Shown: in pieces, positions 34,953 to 44,599 of the stretch
Layout of the letters: the number at the start of each line of letters is the position of its first letter
How positions within the stretch are numbered: the first letter of the stretch is position 1
Assembly (NCBI GenBank): GCA_900115795.1
Contig: FOXT01000004.1
Span: forward strand, 1-64,000
Length of the DNA stretch: 64,000 bases
Origin: Lachnospiraceae bacterium XBB1006
Lineage (GTDB): Bacteria; Bacillota; Clostridia; Lachnospirales; Lachnospiraceae
Direction: 5' to 3'
The notes under the pieces: generated by a model
What the model saw: only the letters and a program-made list of their open reading frames with translations
Told to the model about the DNA's origin: nothing
Database searches by the model: none
Program-made: the position numbers and the translations under genes

Positions 34953-35390
34953 ATGAAGAAATTTGTTTATCCCATGCAAAGTATTTTGAATCTGCAATAT
35001 AAAATAGAAGACCAGCAAAAGGCGCAATTCCGTGAGGCAAATAATAAATTGCAAGAGGAGCAGGAGATTTTGGAACGCTTGATTTTGCAACAGAATACCT
35101 ATGAAAATGACTTAAAGGAATTGATGAGTGGTGTGCTGGATATTCCGGGGGTTCGAAGCAAGAAACATGAAATTGATGTTATGAAATCCCGGGTTCGAAG
35201 CCAGATGTTTCAAGTACATATGGCGGAAAAAAATGTGGAAGCGGCGCGTATCCGTTTGACACAGGCGATGATCGACCGGAAGACACAGGAACGCATGAAA
35301 GAGAAAGCGTTTGATGTCTATAAGGTGGAACTTGCTCAGGAGGAATCCAAAGAAATTGACCAGTTGGTTAGTTACAAACATTCTGTATAA
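34953..35390 (+). CDS. fliJ: Flagellar export protein FliJ
   Basis: This 145-residue protein is almost wholly an antiparallel coiled coil (FVYPMQSILNLQYKIEDQQKAQFREANNKLQEEQEIL...). It matches the FliJ/YscO pattern: N-terminal F.YPLQ.iL.lk..kEe.....a. FliJ sits like a rotary stalk in the FliI hexamer and binds FlhA. The assignment rests on the N-terminal pattern, length and position directly after fliI. GGAGGATGTGA precedes the ATG. Confidence 0.92.
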   Translation: MKKFVYPMQSILNLQYKIEDQQKAQFREANNKLQEEQEILERLILQQNTYENDLKELMSGVLDIPGVRSKKHEIDVMKSRVRSQMFQVHMAEKNVEAARIRLTQAMIDRKTQERMKEKAFDVYKVELAQEESKEIDQLVSYKHSV

Positions 35391-35402
35391 GGCGGTGAAA
35401 GT

Positions 35403-36263
35403 ATGGCAGACATGATACCAGAAGATGATGAAAAAGAGTTAGACCCGAAGGAATTAAAGAAAGCTGAAAAAGCACGAAAAAAAGAGGAAAAAGCGCTGAA
35501 AAAGAAAGAAAAGAAAGAAGCAAAAGAGGCCGCAGAGGGAGAAGCTGAAGAACAACCGGAATCAGTGGGTGGCAAAATCGTAATTGTTTTTGTTACAATT
35601 TTGATTGTGGCAATTTGGCTTGGTATTTTTGCGCTATTGATTAAATGGGACGTAGGAGGATTTGGCTCCTCAGTATTGTATCCTGTTTTGAAAGATGTTC
35701 CTTATGTAAACAAGATTTTACCGGAAGTTAAGGACGAGGCGAAAGAGGATGACCCATACGGCTATGCGTCGGTGGATGAAGCCGTAGAGCAGATTAAGAA
35801 ATTGGAAAAACAGCTTGAAAAGGCAAAGAAATCTTCCGGAAACAGCAATGAAACCATTTCGGATTTGAAGGACGAAGTTGCCAGACTGCAGGTTTTCGAA
35901 AAACAACAGGCAGATTTTGAAAAGCAAAAGTCAAAATTCTATGAAGAGGTTGTTTTTGGGGATTCTGCACCCGATATAAAGGAATATAAGGCATACTATG
36001 AGTCCATCGATCCGGAAAATGCAGAGCAGCTTTATAAACAGGTTATTAGTCAGATTCAGAAAGATGAAGACGTGGCGGATTATGTGAAAGCGTATTCCGA
36101 TATGAAACCGGCTGCTGCTGCGGGCATTATGGAGAATATGACAGACAATCTGCCACTTTGTGCGAAGATTCTTAAGAACATGAAGGCAGGTGCAAGAGGT
36201 GATATTCTGGCAGCTATGAATGCAGAGGTGGCGGCTAAGCTTACCAAACTCATGGAGCCTTAG
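35403..36263 (+). CDS. MotE-like/YlxF membrane protein of the flagellar operon
   Basis: This 286-residue protein starts with a highly charged Lys/Glu cytoplasmic segment (residues 10-55). One TM segment follows (about 58-82, IVIVFVTILIVAIWLGIFALL), then a periplasmic coiled coil (VDEAVEQIKKLEKQLEKAKK) and a C-terminal MgtE_N-like helical domain (YVKAYSDMKPAAAAGIMENMTDNLPLCAKILKNMKAGARGDILAAMNAEVAAKLTKLM). This order matches Firmicutes YlxF and spirochaete MotE. MotE acts in stator assembly or as a chaperone in the periplasm. The unusually long Lys/Glu stretch before the TM is notable. Confidence 0.82.
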   Translation: MADMIPEDDEKELDPKELKKAEKARKKEEKALKKKEKKEAKEAAEGEAEEQPESVGGKIVIVFVTILIVAIWLGIFALLIKWDVGGFGSSVLYPVLKDVPYVNKILPEVKDEAKEDDPYGYASVDEAVEQIKKLEKQLEKAKKSSGNSNETISDLKDEVARLQVFEKQQADFEKQKSKFYEEVVFGDSAPDIKEYKAYYESIDPENAEQLYKQVISQIQKDEDVADYVKAYSDMKPAAAAGIMENMTDNLPLCAKILKNMKAGARGDILAAMNAEVAAKLTKLMEP

Positions 36264-36305
36264 AATATAAAGTATTACAATTGAATAAGGAAAGGAGGAC
36301 GAGGA

Positions 36306-37958
36306 ATGACCGATTCGAAAATCCAATTTTTTACATCGCTCATCGGGAATGTGAATAAGACCGACATTGCTACCAGCGCAAGCGAGGCAGTGGGTGCGGC
36401 GTTACCGGAATTCGGTCGTGTGTTGACGAGTGCTGGAACCAGTTATCGCAATAGGAAAGAGAATGGCGAAGAAGCCGTAGCTTTTCCGCAGTTTGCAAAA
36501 CATGGTGTGGAGCGAAACGTAGGTCTGCGTAATCAAACGACGACAACAACGTCCCATGCAGCAAAGGCAAAGTTCAATCAGAAACTGGAAAATGCGAAGA
36601 ACAAAGCGGAGGCGTTACCGTCAAACATTGATGAAGTAATGGCATCAGTGAACGCGGCAATTAGCAATACGATTTGTGAGGAGCTAAATATCCAGCCGGA
36701 GGACTTGGAAAATGCGTTGATGCATCTTGGACTGAATATGACGGATTTACTTGAACCATCGAACGTGGCAAAACTTTTTGTCTACTTTAAGCCGGAGATG
36801 TCTGTGACGGATGTACTTACGGATGCTGATTTCATGAACCTGATGGATGCGATAAGGGAAAACACACAGGTTATTCTAGAAGAGTTTGGGATGGAGAGAA
36901 CCGGGTTTGACGATCTGTTACGAAATGTAGCAGAGAAACAACCGGAATTATTATTCCCACTGAAAGAATTAGCAACCGAAAAACAGACATCGGTAACGAT
37001 GGAAGAACCGGTAGAAATGTTGTTCCAGACGGAAGAAGGAACTGTTGTTAAGGAAGTAAATCAACCTGAGCAGGAGCAGATTGATGTTGCCAATGCGGAT
37101 CAGAAGGTTACGATGGCACAAACAGAACAGATGGTTGATGAAGAAACCATCGAGACACCGATGGTGCAGGTAGCGACTGAAAAAACAGTACAACCACAGC
37201 AAAATGCTGAGGAATTGACAGAAGTTGCTTCGGAACCGGAAGTGATGGCGGAAGAGAAAGTGCAAGTTGTCAATGTTATGGAGGAACAATCCACAGACTC
37301 TGAGGGGGAACCGTCCACGGAGGATGACCGGTTAGCAAAACTTTTTGAAAAGAAACCGGAAAAAGAAAGCGGTTTGGAACATAAGCCGATGGAACATCCG
37401 CAGACAGAGACGATTCGCGTTAATACGCAAACCATTACGACTCCGGAAGGTACCACAGTAACAGAACAAAGTGTTCGTGTGGTTGATTTACAGAATCTGG
37501 TTACAGAAGTGACCAATTACATTCGGATGCAGTCTACAGGAACTGAACTTTCGTCTATTGAAATGCAGTTAACACCTGCAAATCTTGGGAAAGTGCTTGT
37601 GGAGGTTGTTTCTAATCAGGGTGAAATTACTGCAAGGATAGCAACGCAGACAGAGGCAGCAAAAGAAGCGATGGAAGCAAACCTGGTTCAGTTAAAGGAC
37701 AACCTTGAGTCTCAAGGCATTAAGGTTAATGCGGTTGAGGTTACCGTGGAAACACATAGTTTTGAGCAAAATCTGCAGGAAGACGGAAGCAAGGAACAGC
37801 AACAGCTTCAAAGAGAAATGCAGAAACAGAATCGACGTATGAATCTGAATCTAAACGAAATGACCTTAGACGATTTAGAAGGTCTTATGAGTGAAGAGGA
37901 CATGGTTGTTGCGAAGATTATGAAAGACAATGGTAATACGCTTAATATCGGCGTATAG
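36306..37958 (+). CDS. fliK: Flagellar hook-length control protein FliK
   Basis: This 550-residue exported molecular ruler has a long, low-complexity Glu/Thr/Val/Gln-rich middle (about residues 220-370), typical of FliK. The conserved C-terminal Flg_hook domain is near residues 395-490: SSIEMQLTPANLGKVLVEVVSNQGEITARIATQTEAAKEAM then LVQLKDNLESQGIKVNAVEVTVE. This domain switches export specificity through FlhB. Family sequence identity is low, but domain and position (before flgD) agree. GGAAAGGAGGACGAGG precedes the ATG. Confidence 0.93.
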   Translation: MTDSKIQFFTSLIGNVNKTDIATSASEAVGAALPEFGRVLTSAGTSYRNRKENGEEAVAFPQFAKHGVERNVGLRNQTTTTTSHAAKAKFNQKLENAKNKAEALPSNIDEVMASVNAAISNTICEELNIQPEDLENALMHLGLNMTDLLEPSNVAKLFVYFKPEMSVTDVLTDADFMNLMDAIRENTQVILEEFGMERTGFDDLLRNVAEKQPELLFPLKELATEKQTSVTMEEPVEMLFQTEEGTVVKEVNQPEQEQIDVANADQKVTMAQTEQMVDEETIETPMVQVATEKTVQPQQNAEELTEVASEPEVMAEEKVQVVNVMEEQSTDSEGEPSTEDDRLAKLFEKKPEKESGLEHKPMEHPQTETIRVNTQTITTPEGTTVTEQSVRVVDLQNLVTEVTNYIRMQSTGTELSSIEMQLTPANLGKVLVEVVSNQGEITARIATQTEAAKEAMEANLVQLKDNLESQGIKVNAVEVTVETHSFEQNLQEDGSKEQQQLQREMQKQNRRMNLNLNEMTLDDLEGLMSEEDMVVAKIMKDNGNTLNIGV

Positions 37959-37972
37959 AAAGGAGAAAGGCT

Positions 37973-38722
37973 ATGGCAATTACCGCAATTGTTGATCAGG
38001 GTAAAATTGTTAATAACGGTGTTAAGGATAGTGAAAAACAGGAAATTAAGAAAAGCACCAATGGCGGCGTTGACCAGGATATGTTTTTGCAGTTGCTGGT
38101 TGCAGAAATGAAATTTCAGGATCCGCTGGAACCAACATCGAATACCGAGTGGATTTCCCAGTATGCAACCTTTACGCAGATTGAGCAGGGTACTGCAATG
38201 CAGACCAGTATGCAGCAGATGGAAGCTTCGCAGCTTGTTGGTAAGCAGGTAATTATGAAGAGTACCAATAGCATTACCGGAGAGACCAATTACTTTAGCG
38301 GCATGGTTGATTATATGTATGTTGAAAATGGAAAAACTTATTTATCCGTTGACAACGAGCTATATAATATTGAAGATCTTGATACGGTTGTGGATCCGGC
38401 TTATATGGATGCCGTACAAAAGGGAAAAGATTTTGAAGCATTGTTAGACAAGATGCCACCGGTAAAATCCCTTGATTACTTTAAGGATGCAGAACTTGTT
38501 ACGTCGCTTAGAAAATTCTACGATGATTTATCTGAGTACGAAAAAGGTTTCATAAAAGAAGATTTAGTGAACATTATGAAAGCATATGAAACCAGACTTA
38601 AGGAAATCGAACCGGAACCCGATACAAATAGTGACGGCGAGACGAGTGATGAATCACAACAAACAACAGAAAATACAAATCAAACCGGTAGTACCGAAAA
38701 CGGAAGTTCGGATACGCCGTAA
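37973..38722 (+). CDS. flgD: Flagellar hook-capping protein FlgD with C-terminal extension
   Basis: This 249-residue hook scaffold has the conserved N-terminal half: VDQDMFLQLLVAEMKFQDPLEPTSNTEWISQYATFTQIEQ and a Tudor-like segment (LVGKQVIMKSTNSITGETNYFSGMVDYMYVENGKTYLSVDN). Firmicutes FlgD/YlxG usually ends soon after that, at about 140 residues. Here ~75 helical residues follow (DFEALLDKMPPVKSLDYFKDA...), then an acidic Ser/Thr/Asn/Gln tail from about residue 215. The extension is unexplained. Confidence 0.92.
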   Translation: MAITAIVDQGKIVNNGVKDSEKQEIKKSTNGGVDQDMFLQLLVAEMKFQDPLEPTSNTEWISQYATFTQIEQGTAMQTSMQQMEASQLVGKQVIMKSTNSITGETNYFSGMVDYMYVENGKTYLSVDNELYNIEDLDTVVDPAYMDAVQKGKDFEALLDKMPPVKSLDYFKDAELVTSLRKFYDDLSEYEKGFIKEDLVNIMKAYETRLKEIEPEPDTNSDGETSDESQQTTENTNQTGSTENGSSDTP

Positions 38723-38733
38723 AGGAGCGAATT

Positions 38734-39138
38734 ATGGGTATTGATAAAATTAAAAACCAATTTGCCTCCATTGAACAGGTAACTGATCAATACCTGAATC
38801 AGCAATCCAAAGTGGGAAAGGCCACTCAGACATTTAATGGATTATCTTTTGAAGAGATTTTAAAGCAAAAAACCAATCCTTCGAATGAATTGAAGTTTTC
38901 AAAACATGCTGAGAACCGGCTAAGTGATCGGAATATCACATTATCCCAAGAGCAATTAACACGCTTGCATTCAGGCGCAATGAAGGCATCGGAGAAAGGA
39001 ATCAAAGAGTCTTTAGTTATGGTAGATTCCCTGGCTTTTATCGTAAATGTACCAAACAATACGGTAATTACAGCAATGGATTCTACAGATTCCAAAGAAA
39101 ATGTTTATACAAATATTGATGGAGCAGTCATTATGTAG
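38734..39138 (+). CDS. Flagellar operon protein, TIGR02530 family
   Basis: This 134-residue protein is found between flgD and flgE in many Firmicutes. The diagnostic part is SFEEILKQKTNPSNELKFSKHAENRLSDRNITLSQEQLTRL followed by KGIKESLVMVDSLAFIVNVPNNTVITAMD. No membrane segment or export signal is seen. Its exact function is not established; association with hook assembly is inferred from position. AAAGGAGCGAATT precedes the ATG. Confidence 0.88.
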   Translation: MGIDKIKNQFASIEQVTDQYLNQQSKVGKATQTFNGLSFEEILKQKTNPSNELKFSKHAENRLSDRNITLSQEQLTRLHSGAMKASEKGIKESLVMVDSLAFIVNVPNNTVITAMDSTDSKENVYTNIDGAVIM

Positions 39139-39186
39139 CTGGACCTTACAAGGAAGTTATGTTTCTTCTGACTGACTGATGAGGAA

Positions 39187-39212
39187 ACGGACTTGCTCCA
39201 TCCGTAAGGAGG
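39187..39212 (+). promoter_or_regulatory. Hairpin just upstream of the flgE ribosome site
   Basis: ACGGA (39187-39191) and TCCGT (39201-39205) pair around a 9-nt loop immediately before AAGGAGG (39206-39212). The loop contains CTCC (39196-39199), which could instead pair with GGAG of the ribosome site. The alternatives might tune hook-protein translation. The helices are short, so this is tentative. Confidence 0.35.
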
Positions 39213-39221
39213 AAATGACCT

Positions 39222-41372
39222 ATGATGAGATCATTATATTCTGGTGTTGCAGGTTTAAAAACACACCAGACAAAGATGGATGTTATTGGTAATAACATCG
39301 CAAACGTTAATACCGTAGCATTTAAATCAACATCTGTAACCTTCAATGAAATTTATTACCAGACCACCCAGAGTGCCAGTGGCCCAAGTGCTTCTACCGG
39401 CGTTGGTGGTGTGAACGCTAAACAGATTGGTCTTGGTGTTGCCATGGCATCTACAATGACCAATATTAAACAGCAGGGTGCTACCCAGACAACCGGTGGC
39501 GCATTTGATATCAAAATCAACGGTAACAGTTTCTTCGTAGTAAACGATGGAACCAAGAATCTTTTCACAAGAGCAGGTTCTTTCTACGTAGATGCAGCCG
39601 GAAACCTTGCTATGACCTCCACCGGTTACAATGTAATGGGTTGGCAGGTTGATAAAGAAACCGGAATTATTAAGAAAGATACCGTATCCGCCCTTCGTGT
39701 AATGCAGGCAAGTAATATGACATCTGCACCGGAAGCTACCACGAAAGCAGTTGCAACGGGAGTGCTTGATGCCAACGCAAAAGCAACGAAGACAGATGCC
39801 GGATATATCATGAACCTGAACTTCTTTGATGCATTGGGTTATCAGTATACAGCGAAGTTTAAAGTGCAGGATACAGATACCAAAGGTACATATAAAGTGG
39901 CATTAACGGATGTTCTTGACAGCAATTCTCAGACGGTAATTACCGGAAACGTTACAACCGGTGATTTGTTTGGTGTGGCTGATCCAAATGCGATGGATCA
40001 GGGAGCATTATTGGCCGGACGTGATTTCCATGGTCCAGCAATTGAAAAAGATGCTACCTCCGGCGAGTTGAAGTTTACTGATGGACAGGCAGACGCAGTA
40101 TACAAAGAATTTTTTAATACTTTGTATAATGACACCACTCAGACTGCAGCACCTGGTGAGATTAAAGTGATTGGAGATGATGGCAACGAAGTAGCGGACA
40201 AGGTTGTACTTCCATTCTTCATTACGAACCAGTCTAACGGAAAAATGGTAGATAGTGGTTATTATTATGCAGATGCAGATGGTAAGCTGTATGTAGGTAT
40301 TCCGGAAAAAGATGATACCGGTGCGGTTACCAAGATGACCTATGTTGCGCTTGGATGCAAATCAGATGAGTATGAGCAGAATGTAAGTTCTGAAAAACTC
40401 AGATTGAGACAGCTGCTTCAGAATAATTTTGCGGGAATTGATAGCAATATCTTCATTGATGGAAATTCCAGGGTAAGTAATAAAACATCTTATTATGATG
40501 AATTGACATTATCAAATGGATATAAGTTTACTTCCGTATCACCATATCGTTTGGTTCAGACGGGAGATGCAGCTCCTTATAAATATACCATAATGGAAGG
40601 CGAGAGTGTATATAAAGACGATTTGGAATTAAAAGATTTGGGTAACTATTTTAAAGATCCGAAATTTTTCAAAACAAATGCGCCGGATACAGACTCCATC
40701 ACAAAGGCATTTGAAGACATCGTTACTGGAAGCGTTACATTGGATAAGTTTGAAAAAGATTTGAAAGAAGTGTATACCCTTGGTATTAAGGGAACGTCCT
40801 ATTATAATCAATTGAAATTTAATCCGGATGATGGTAAGTTTGTAAGTATTGGTAATGCTGACACGGTTAGTTTGGCATTGAAGAATCTGGGCGGAAATTT
40901 CGAAAATATTGATATCGATTTTACCCAGGTTACCAATTACAACAATAAAGGATCGTCTACCATGGGTCTTGAAAAAGGAGACATTAATACAGACCATACC
41001 GGTAAGAAATTGGGTTCCATGACAGGTATTTCCATTGACAAGGAAGGTATGATTTTCGGTTCTTACGATAACGGTAATACCGTGCTTTTGGGACAGATTG
41101 CAGTTGCAAACTTTGCAAACGCATCCGGTCTTGAAAAAGTCGGAGAGAACTGCTATGATACAACCTTGAACTCAGGTGAATTCGATGGTATTGGTGTAGA
41201 AGTCAGCGCCGATGGTGGTTCTATGACAACCGGTGCACTTGAAATGAGTAACGTTGACCTTAGTAATGAGTTTACCGATATGATTACCACCCAGCGTGGA
41301 TTCCAGGCAAACTCCAGAATTATTACCACTTCCGATACATTATTGGAAGAATTGATTAACTTGAAGAGATAA
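39222..41372 (+). CDS. flgE: Flagellar hook protein FlgE
   Basis: This 716-residue hook subunit has the N-terminal MRSLYSGVAGLKTHQTKMDVIGNNIANVNTVAFKSTSVTFNE and C-terminal ALEMSNVDLSNEFTDMITTQRGFQANSRIITTSDTLLEELINLKR signature helices. The protein is long: hook proteins of about 400-450 residues are common, and the extra length lies in the surface-exposed middle domains (about residues 150-560). It ends the first transcription block, since a terminator follows 17 nt downstream. Confidence 0.96.
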   Translation: MMRSLYSGVAGLKTHQTKMDVIGNNIANVNTVAFKSTSVTFNEIYYQTTQSASGPSASTGVGGVNAKQIGLGVAMASTMTNIKQQGATQTTGGAFDIKINGNSFFVVNDGTKNLFTRAGSFYVDAAGNLAMTSTGYNVMGWQVDKETGIIKKDTVSALRVMQASNMTSAPEATTKAVATGVLDANAKATKTDAGYIMNLNFFDALGYQYTAKFKVQDTDTKGTYKVALTDVLDSNSQTVITGNVTTGDLFGVADPNAMDQGALLAGRDFHGPAIEKDATSGELKFTDGQADAVYKEFFNTLYNDTTQTAAPGEIKVIGDDGNEVADKVVLPFFITNQSNGKMVDSGYYYADADGKLYVGIPEKDDTGAVTKMTYVALGCKSDEYEQNVSSEKLRLRQLLQNNFAGIDSNIFIDGNSRVSNKTSYYDELTLSNGYKFTSVSPYRLVQTGDAAPYKYTIMEGESVYKDDLELKDLGNYFKDPKFFKTNAPDTDSITKAFEDIVTGSVTLDKFEKDLKEVYTLGIKGTSYYNQLKFNPDDGKFVSIGNADTVSLALKNLGGNFENIDIDFTQVTNYNNKGSSTMGLEKGDINTDHTGKKLGSMTGISIDKEGMIFGSYDNGNTVLLGQIAVANFANASGLEKVGENCYDTTLNSGEFDGIGVEVSADGGSMTTGALEMSNVDLSNEFTDMITTQRGFQANSRIITTSDTLLEELINLKR

Positions 41373-41389
41373 GGAAACCTATGATAAAG

Positions 41390-41423
41390 AAAAAGGCTGT
41401 CGCGTTAAAGCGGCGGCCTTTTT
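41390..41423 (+). terminator. Rho-independent terminator after flgE
   Basis: AAAAAGGC-T-GTCGC, loop GTTAAA, GCGGC-G-GCCTTTTT: an A/T-flanked hairpin ending in a T run, with few unpaired bases. It splits the flagellar cluster into at least two transcription blocks, unless read-through occurs. Confidence 0.8.
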
Positions 41424-41534
41424 CGTAGCTGTGGCTGTGGTTGGGCGTAGGAACTCATGCATTATAAAAAGTGTGAAAAAATTTTTAAATTAACATGCGA
41501 ATTCTGTGTTTTCTCAATATTTTAAACAATTCTA

Positions 41535-41543
41535 TGGTATTAT
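41535..41543 (+). promoter_or_regulatory. Extended -10 promoter upstream of the chemoreceptor gene
   Basis: TGGTATTAT (TG at 41535-41536, TATTAT at 41538-41543), 44 nt before the ATG. No clear -35 is visible and no SigD (TAAA-N15-GCCGATAA) site is recognisable. The rest of the flgE-mcp gap (41424-41534) shows only A/T-rich DNA. Confidence 0.45.
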
Positions 41544-41586
41544 TTATACATGAGATTCTAATCTAAACCGAAGGAGGAGCATTGGG

Positions 41587-43620
41587 ATGGCAAAAGAAAA
41601 AAAAGAGAAAAAATTGAAACAGCCAAGACAAACAAAAAGAACAATAGCAGGGAAACTTCTTATGATCATAATCCCGATGATTACGGTTGCAACTTTGTTT
41701 ATTGTAATTTTTTTGTCTAATCGCGCAAAGGGAATTATCGTTGATTTATCGCAACGTAGTCTGCTTTATGAAACAAAAGCAAATGCGAATGCATTTGGAG
41801 CGGATATTCGAACATTTTTAGGACAGTTGGATGCAACGGTAACGACATTGGAAACACATAAGTTTGATTCAAATGAAGAAATTTTGGCATTTTTGACGGA
41901 AAAATCAACGAAGTTTTCCAAAGATGCTCCAAACGGAATTTATTTGGCGCTAGATGATGGCTCTTGGATAGATCCAAGTGGATGGGTGCCGGGAGATGAT
42001 TACGTAGCTGCTGATAGACCTTGGTATCAGGAAGGATTAAAGCATGATACGTTTGCACTTGGAAAACCATATATGGATTCTGTAACAGAGAGCCTGGTTG
42101 TGCCTGTTGTAAGAAAAATCACATTGGCAGATGGACGTAGTGGTGTAGCGGCTTCTGATATGAGTCTTGCAAGTATTATGGAAACACTGAACGGATTAAA
42201 GCCAATGGGTAACGGTGGTACAATGCTACTTGATGGTTCAACGATTATTTCGTTCTTTGACCCGTCTTTCAATGGAACAGATGTATCGGAACATAGCGAT
42301 AATACGTTTTTGCAGAAGGTTGCAAAGGAGTGTCAGACACCGGATCGCGTTGTTGAAGTAAAAGACAATGGTTCTTATTATCTTGGTATTGGAAGTGTGC
42401 CTGGAACGAATTGGGCTTTGGTTTCTTCCATTGCCACGAACTCTGTATTGTCGAGCTTAAATAAGTTCCAATACATTTGCTGGGGAATTGCTATTGCGGT
42501 TGTTTTAGCGATTGGAGCAGTATTAATTATTCTTATTAGCAAAATTGTTACACAGCCGGTTAAAAAACTTACGAACGACCTTGTCCGTATTACAGATAAT
42601 GACTTTACGGTAGAAGTAGATGATCGAGGAAATGATGAAATTGGTTTGATGAATAAAAATATGAAAAAATTCATCGAGCATATGCGTAGTACCCTTACTG
42701 GTATGCGGACGGAAACAAATCAGCTGTCAGATGAAGCTGATAACAGCCGCAGTTCTTCTGAACACATGAATATGCAGGCAAGAGAACAGTCTGATTCCAT
42801 GGGACAGATTCGTGGAGCTATGGATGGTATGACAGGAGCAGTAAGTGAGCTCGCGAACAATGCTACGGAACTTGCAGGAATGGTTTCAGATTTGACACGT
42901 GAGGGAAGCGAAGCGGATAAAACCATGAAGCTTCTTGTTGAGAAGGCAGGAGAAGGACAGCGTGATATGAAACTTGTTACATCCAGTATGGAGTCTATTT
43001 CTTCCGCAATGAAGGATATGAACGATGTAGTAAGTACCGTAGAAGAAAGTGCAAAACAGATTAATGGTATTGTAGAGATGATTAACTCCATTGCTGGACA
43101 GACGAACTTGTTGTCATTAAATGCTTCGATTGAGGCGGCAAGAGCAGGCGAGGCAGGTAGAGGATTTGCAGTAGTTGCTACAGAAATTGGATCCCTTGCA
43201 AATGATTCTGCAGAAGCCAGCCGTGAAATTAGTGCCATTATTAATGATATCATTGGACAGATTACCAATCTTGCGCAAAAATCCGCTGCCAGCGTAGAAG
43301 AAATTGAGAAGAGCTCTGAATCGGTTACAACGGCAGAATCTACCTTTGTGGAAATCTTTAAGAACTTAGATATTACCGGAGAATCTATGAAGCGAATGAT
43401 TGAAATGATGAGTGAAATTGATGATATCGCAAGCAGCGTAGCAGCAATCTCCGAGGAGCAATCTGCAAGCTCGCAAGAAGTTACGGCAACCGTTGAAAGC
43501 CTTGCGATTAGTGCTGGTGAAGTTGCAGAGGAAAGCCAAAATGTTACAACAAGTGCAAATACTGTTTCACAATCTGCAGAAACCATCAATAACTTCGTTT
43601 CAACATTTAAATTGGATTAG
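41587..43620 (+). CDS. Methyl-accepting chemotaxis protein with dCache sensor
   Basis: This 677-residue transmembrane receptor has a Lys-rich N-terminus, TM1 near residues 20-45, and a periplasmic dCache-type sensor with the small-molecule-binding region [18 protein letters not shown]...[22 protein letters not shown]2 is near 298-320, followed by HAMP ([20 protein letters not shown]). The cytoplasmic signalling hairpin tip reads [52 protein letters not shown]. Its ligand is unknown; the DxPWY pattern is often seen in amino-acid or similar dCache sensors. It sits between flgE and motA where flbD (swrD) usually lies. AAGGAGGAG (41571-41579) precedes ATG. Confidence 0.93.
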   Translation: MAKEKKEKKLKQPRQTKRTIAGKLLMIIIPMITVATLFIVIFLSNRAKGIIVDLSQRSLLYETKANANAFGADIRTFLGQLDATVTTLETHKFDSNEEILAFLTEKSTKFSKDAPNGIYLALDDGSWIDPSGWVPGDDYVAADRPWYQEGLKHDTFALGKPYMDSVTESLVVPVVRKITLADGRSGVAASDMSLASIMETLNGLKPMGNGGTMLLDGSTIISFFDPSFNGTDVSEHSDNTFLQKVAKECQTPDRVVEVKDNGSYYLGIGSVPGTNWALVSSIATNSVLSSLNKFQYICWGIAIAVVLAIGAVLIILISKIVTQPVKKLTNDLVRITDNDFTVEVDDRGNDEIGLMNKNMKKFIEHMRSTLTGMRTETNQLSDEADNSRSSSEHMNMQAREQSDSMGQIRGAMDGMTGAVSELANNATELAGMVSDLTREGSEADKTMKLLVEKAGEGQRDMKLVTSSMESISSAMKDMNDVVSTVEESAKQINGIVEMINSIAGQTNLLSLNASIEAARAGEAGRGFAVVATEIGSLANDSAEASREISAIINDIIGQITNLAQKSAASVEEIEKSSESVTTAESTFVEIFKNLDITGESMKRMIEMMSEIDDIASSVAAISEEQSASSQEVTATVESLAISAGEVAEESQNVTTSANTVSQSAETINNFVSTFKLD

Positions 43621-43705
43621 TTGGAATGTATTTTTTAAACAATTAAGACAAAATATTAAAATTTGGTGTATCTTGTATTTGGACATGGAATCTTTCAACA
43701 ACATG

Positions 43706-43714
43706 TGGTATAAT
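43706..43714 (+). promoter_or_regulatory. Extended -10 promoter upstream of motA
   Basis: TGGTATAAT (TG at 43706-43707, TATAAT at 43709-43714), 94 nt before the motA ATG. A -35 is not obvious. The rest of the 187-nt gap contains nothing else I recognise. Confidence 0.5.
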
Positions 43715-43807
43715 ACAAGCAGATCTTGTAAAACAGCGTAGACAAGAACATCAAAATTTGGTAGAATAAACACAGTTAGAGTGTAAAAGCAAAGGAATGG
43801 TACTAGT

Positions 43808-44599
43808 ATGGATATAGCTTCTATAGTTGGTATGGGTTTAGGCTTGGTTATGGTTATCTTCGGTATTGTGTCCGGAGATCAGGGATTTGCAGCTCTTGGT
43901 AACTTTGTCGATATCCCATCGGTAATTATCACAATTGGTGGTTCCGTTGCCGGCGTTATTGGTTGTAATGCCATGCCGGATGTAATAAGCGGATTTAAAG
44001 GTATTACATTAATTTTTAAGGGTTCTAAAGAGGATGCCGGTGCGGTTATCAAATCAATTATTGATTTGTCTAATGTGGCTCGTAAAGAGGGGCTTTTAGC
44101 GTTAGATGAAGCTTCCAACGGAATCGAAGACCCGTTCCTTCGTAAAGGCGTTATGCTGGTAGTCGATGGTACAGATCCAGAGCTTGTACGTGGTATTTTG
44201 GAAACTGATTTGGTCTGCGTAGAGGAACGACATAAGAAGGTAATTGCTCTTTGGGAGAAATGGGCAGAACTTGGACCTGCATGGGGAATGATTGGTACCC
44301 TGATTGGTTTAGTTAACATGTTAAAGATGCTTGATGACCCATCTGCGATTGGACCGAATATGGCGGTTGCGCTATTGACTACCTTATATGGTTCATTGAT
44401 TGCGAACTGGCTATGTAACCCGACAGCGTCAAAGCTGAAGGTTAAGAACGCAGAAGAGATTATGATGAAAGAAGTTACCGTCGAAGGACTTTTGTCAATA
44501 CAAGCCGGTGAGAACCCGCGTGTTATTGAAGAAAAACTGAAATCCTTCTTATCACCGAAGTTAAGAGAATCATTGAACAGTGATGGAGGTGGCGAATAA
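43808..44599 (+). CDS. motA: Flagellar stator protein MotA
   Basis: This 263-residue proton- or sodium-channel subunit has four membrane segments: about residues 5-22, 35-53, 155-175 and 185-205. The conserved stretch is LGPAWGMIGTLIGLVNMLKMLDDPSAIGPNMAVALLTTLYGSLIANW. The two channel prolines (GPAWG and the later ..GPNMAVAL) are present. The cytoplasmic loop carries the LVCVEERHKK charged region that faces FliG. The stop codon overlaps the motB start (TAATG). Confidence 0.96.
   Translation: MDIASIVGMGLGLVMVIFGIVSGDQGFAALGNFVDIPSVIITIGGSVAGVIGCNAMPDVISGFKGITLIFKGSKEDAGAVIKSIIDLSNVARKEGLLALDEASNGIEDPFLRKGVMLVVDGTDPELVRGILETDLVCVEERHKKVIALWEKWAELGPAWGMIGTLIGLVNMLKMLDDPSAIGPNMAVALLTTLYGSLIANWLCNPTASKLKVKNAEEIMMKEVTVEGLLSIQAGENPRVIEEKLKSFLSPKLRESLNSDGGGE

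Noticed and set aside
39171-39186. CTGATGAGGAAAC looks like the core of a hammerhead ribozyme
   Set aside because: Stem II is absent and no matching stem I/III or cleavage triplet could be placed around it; a chance match is more likely.
42720-43589. Minus-strand open frame inside the chemoreceptor gene (289 codons)
   Set aside because: Antisense to the repetitive coiled-coil signalling domain; such frames commonly arise there by chance.
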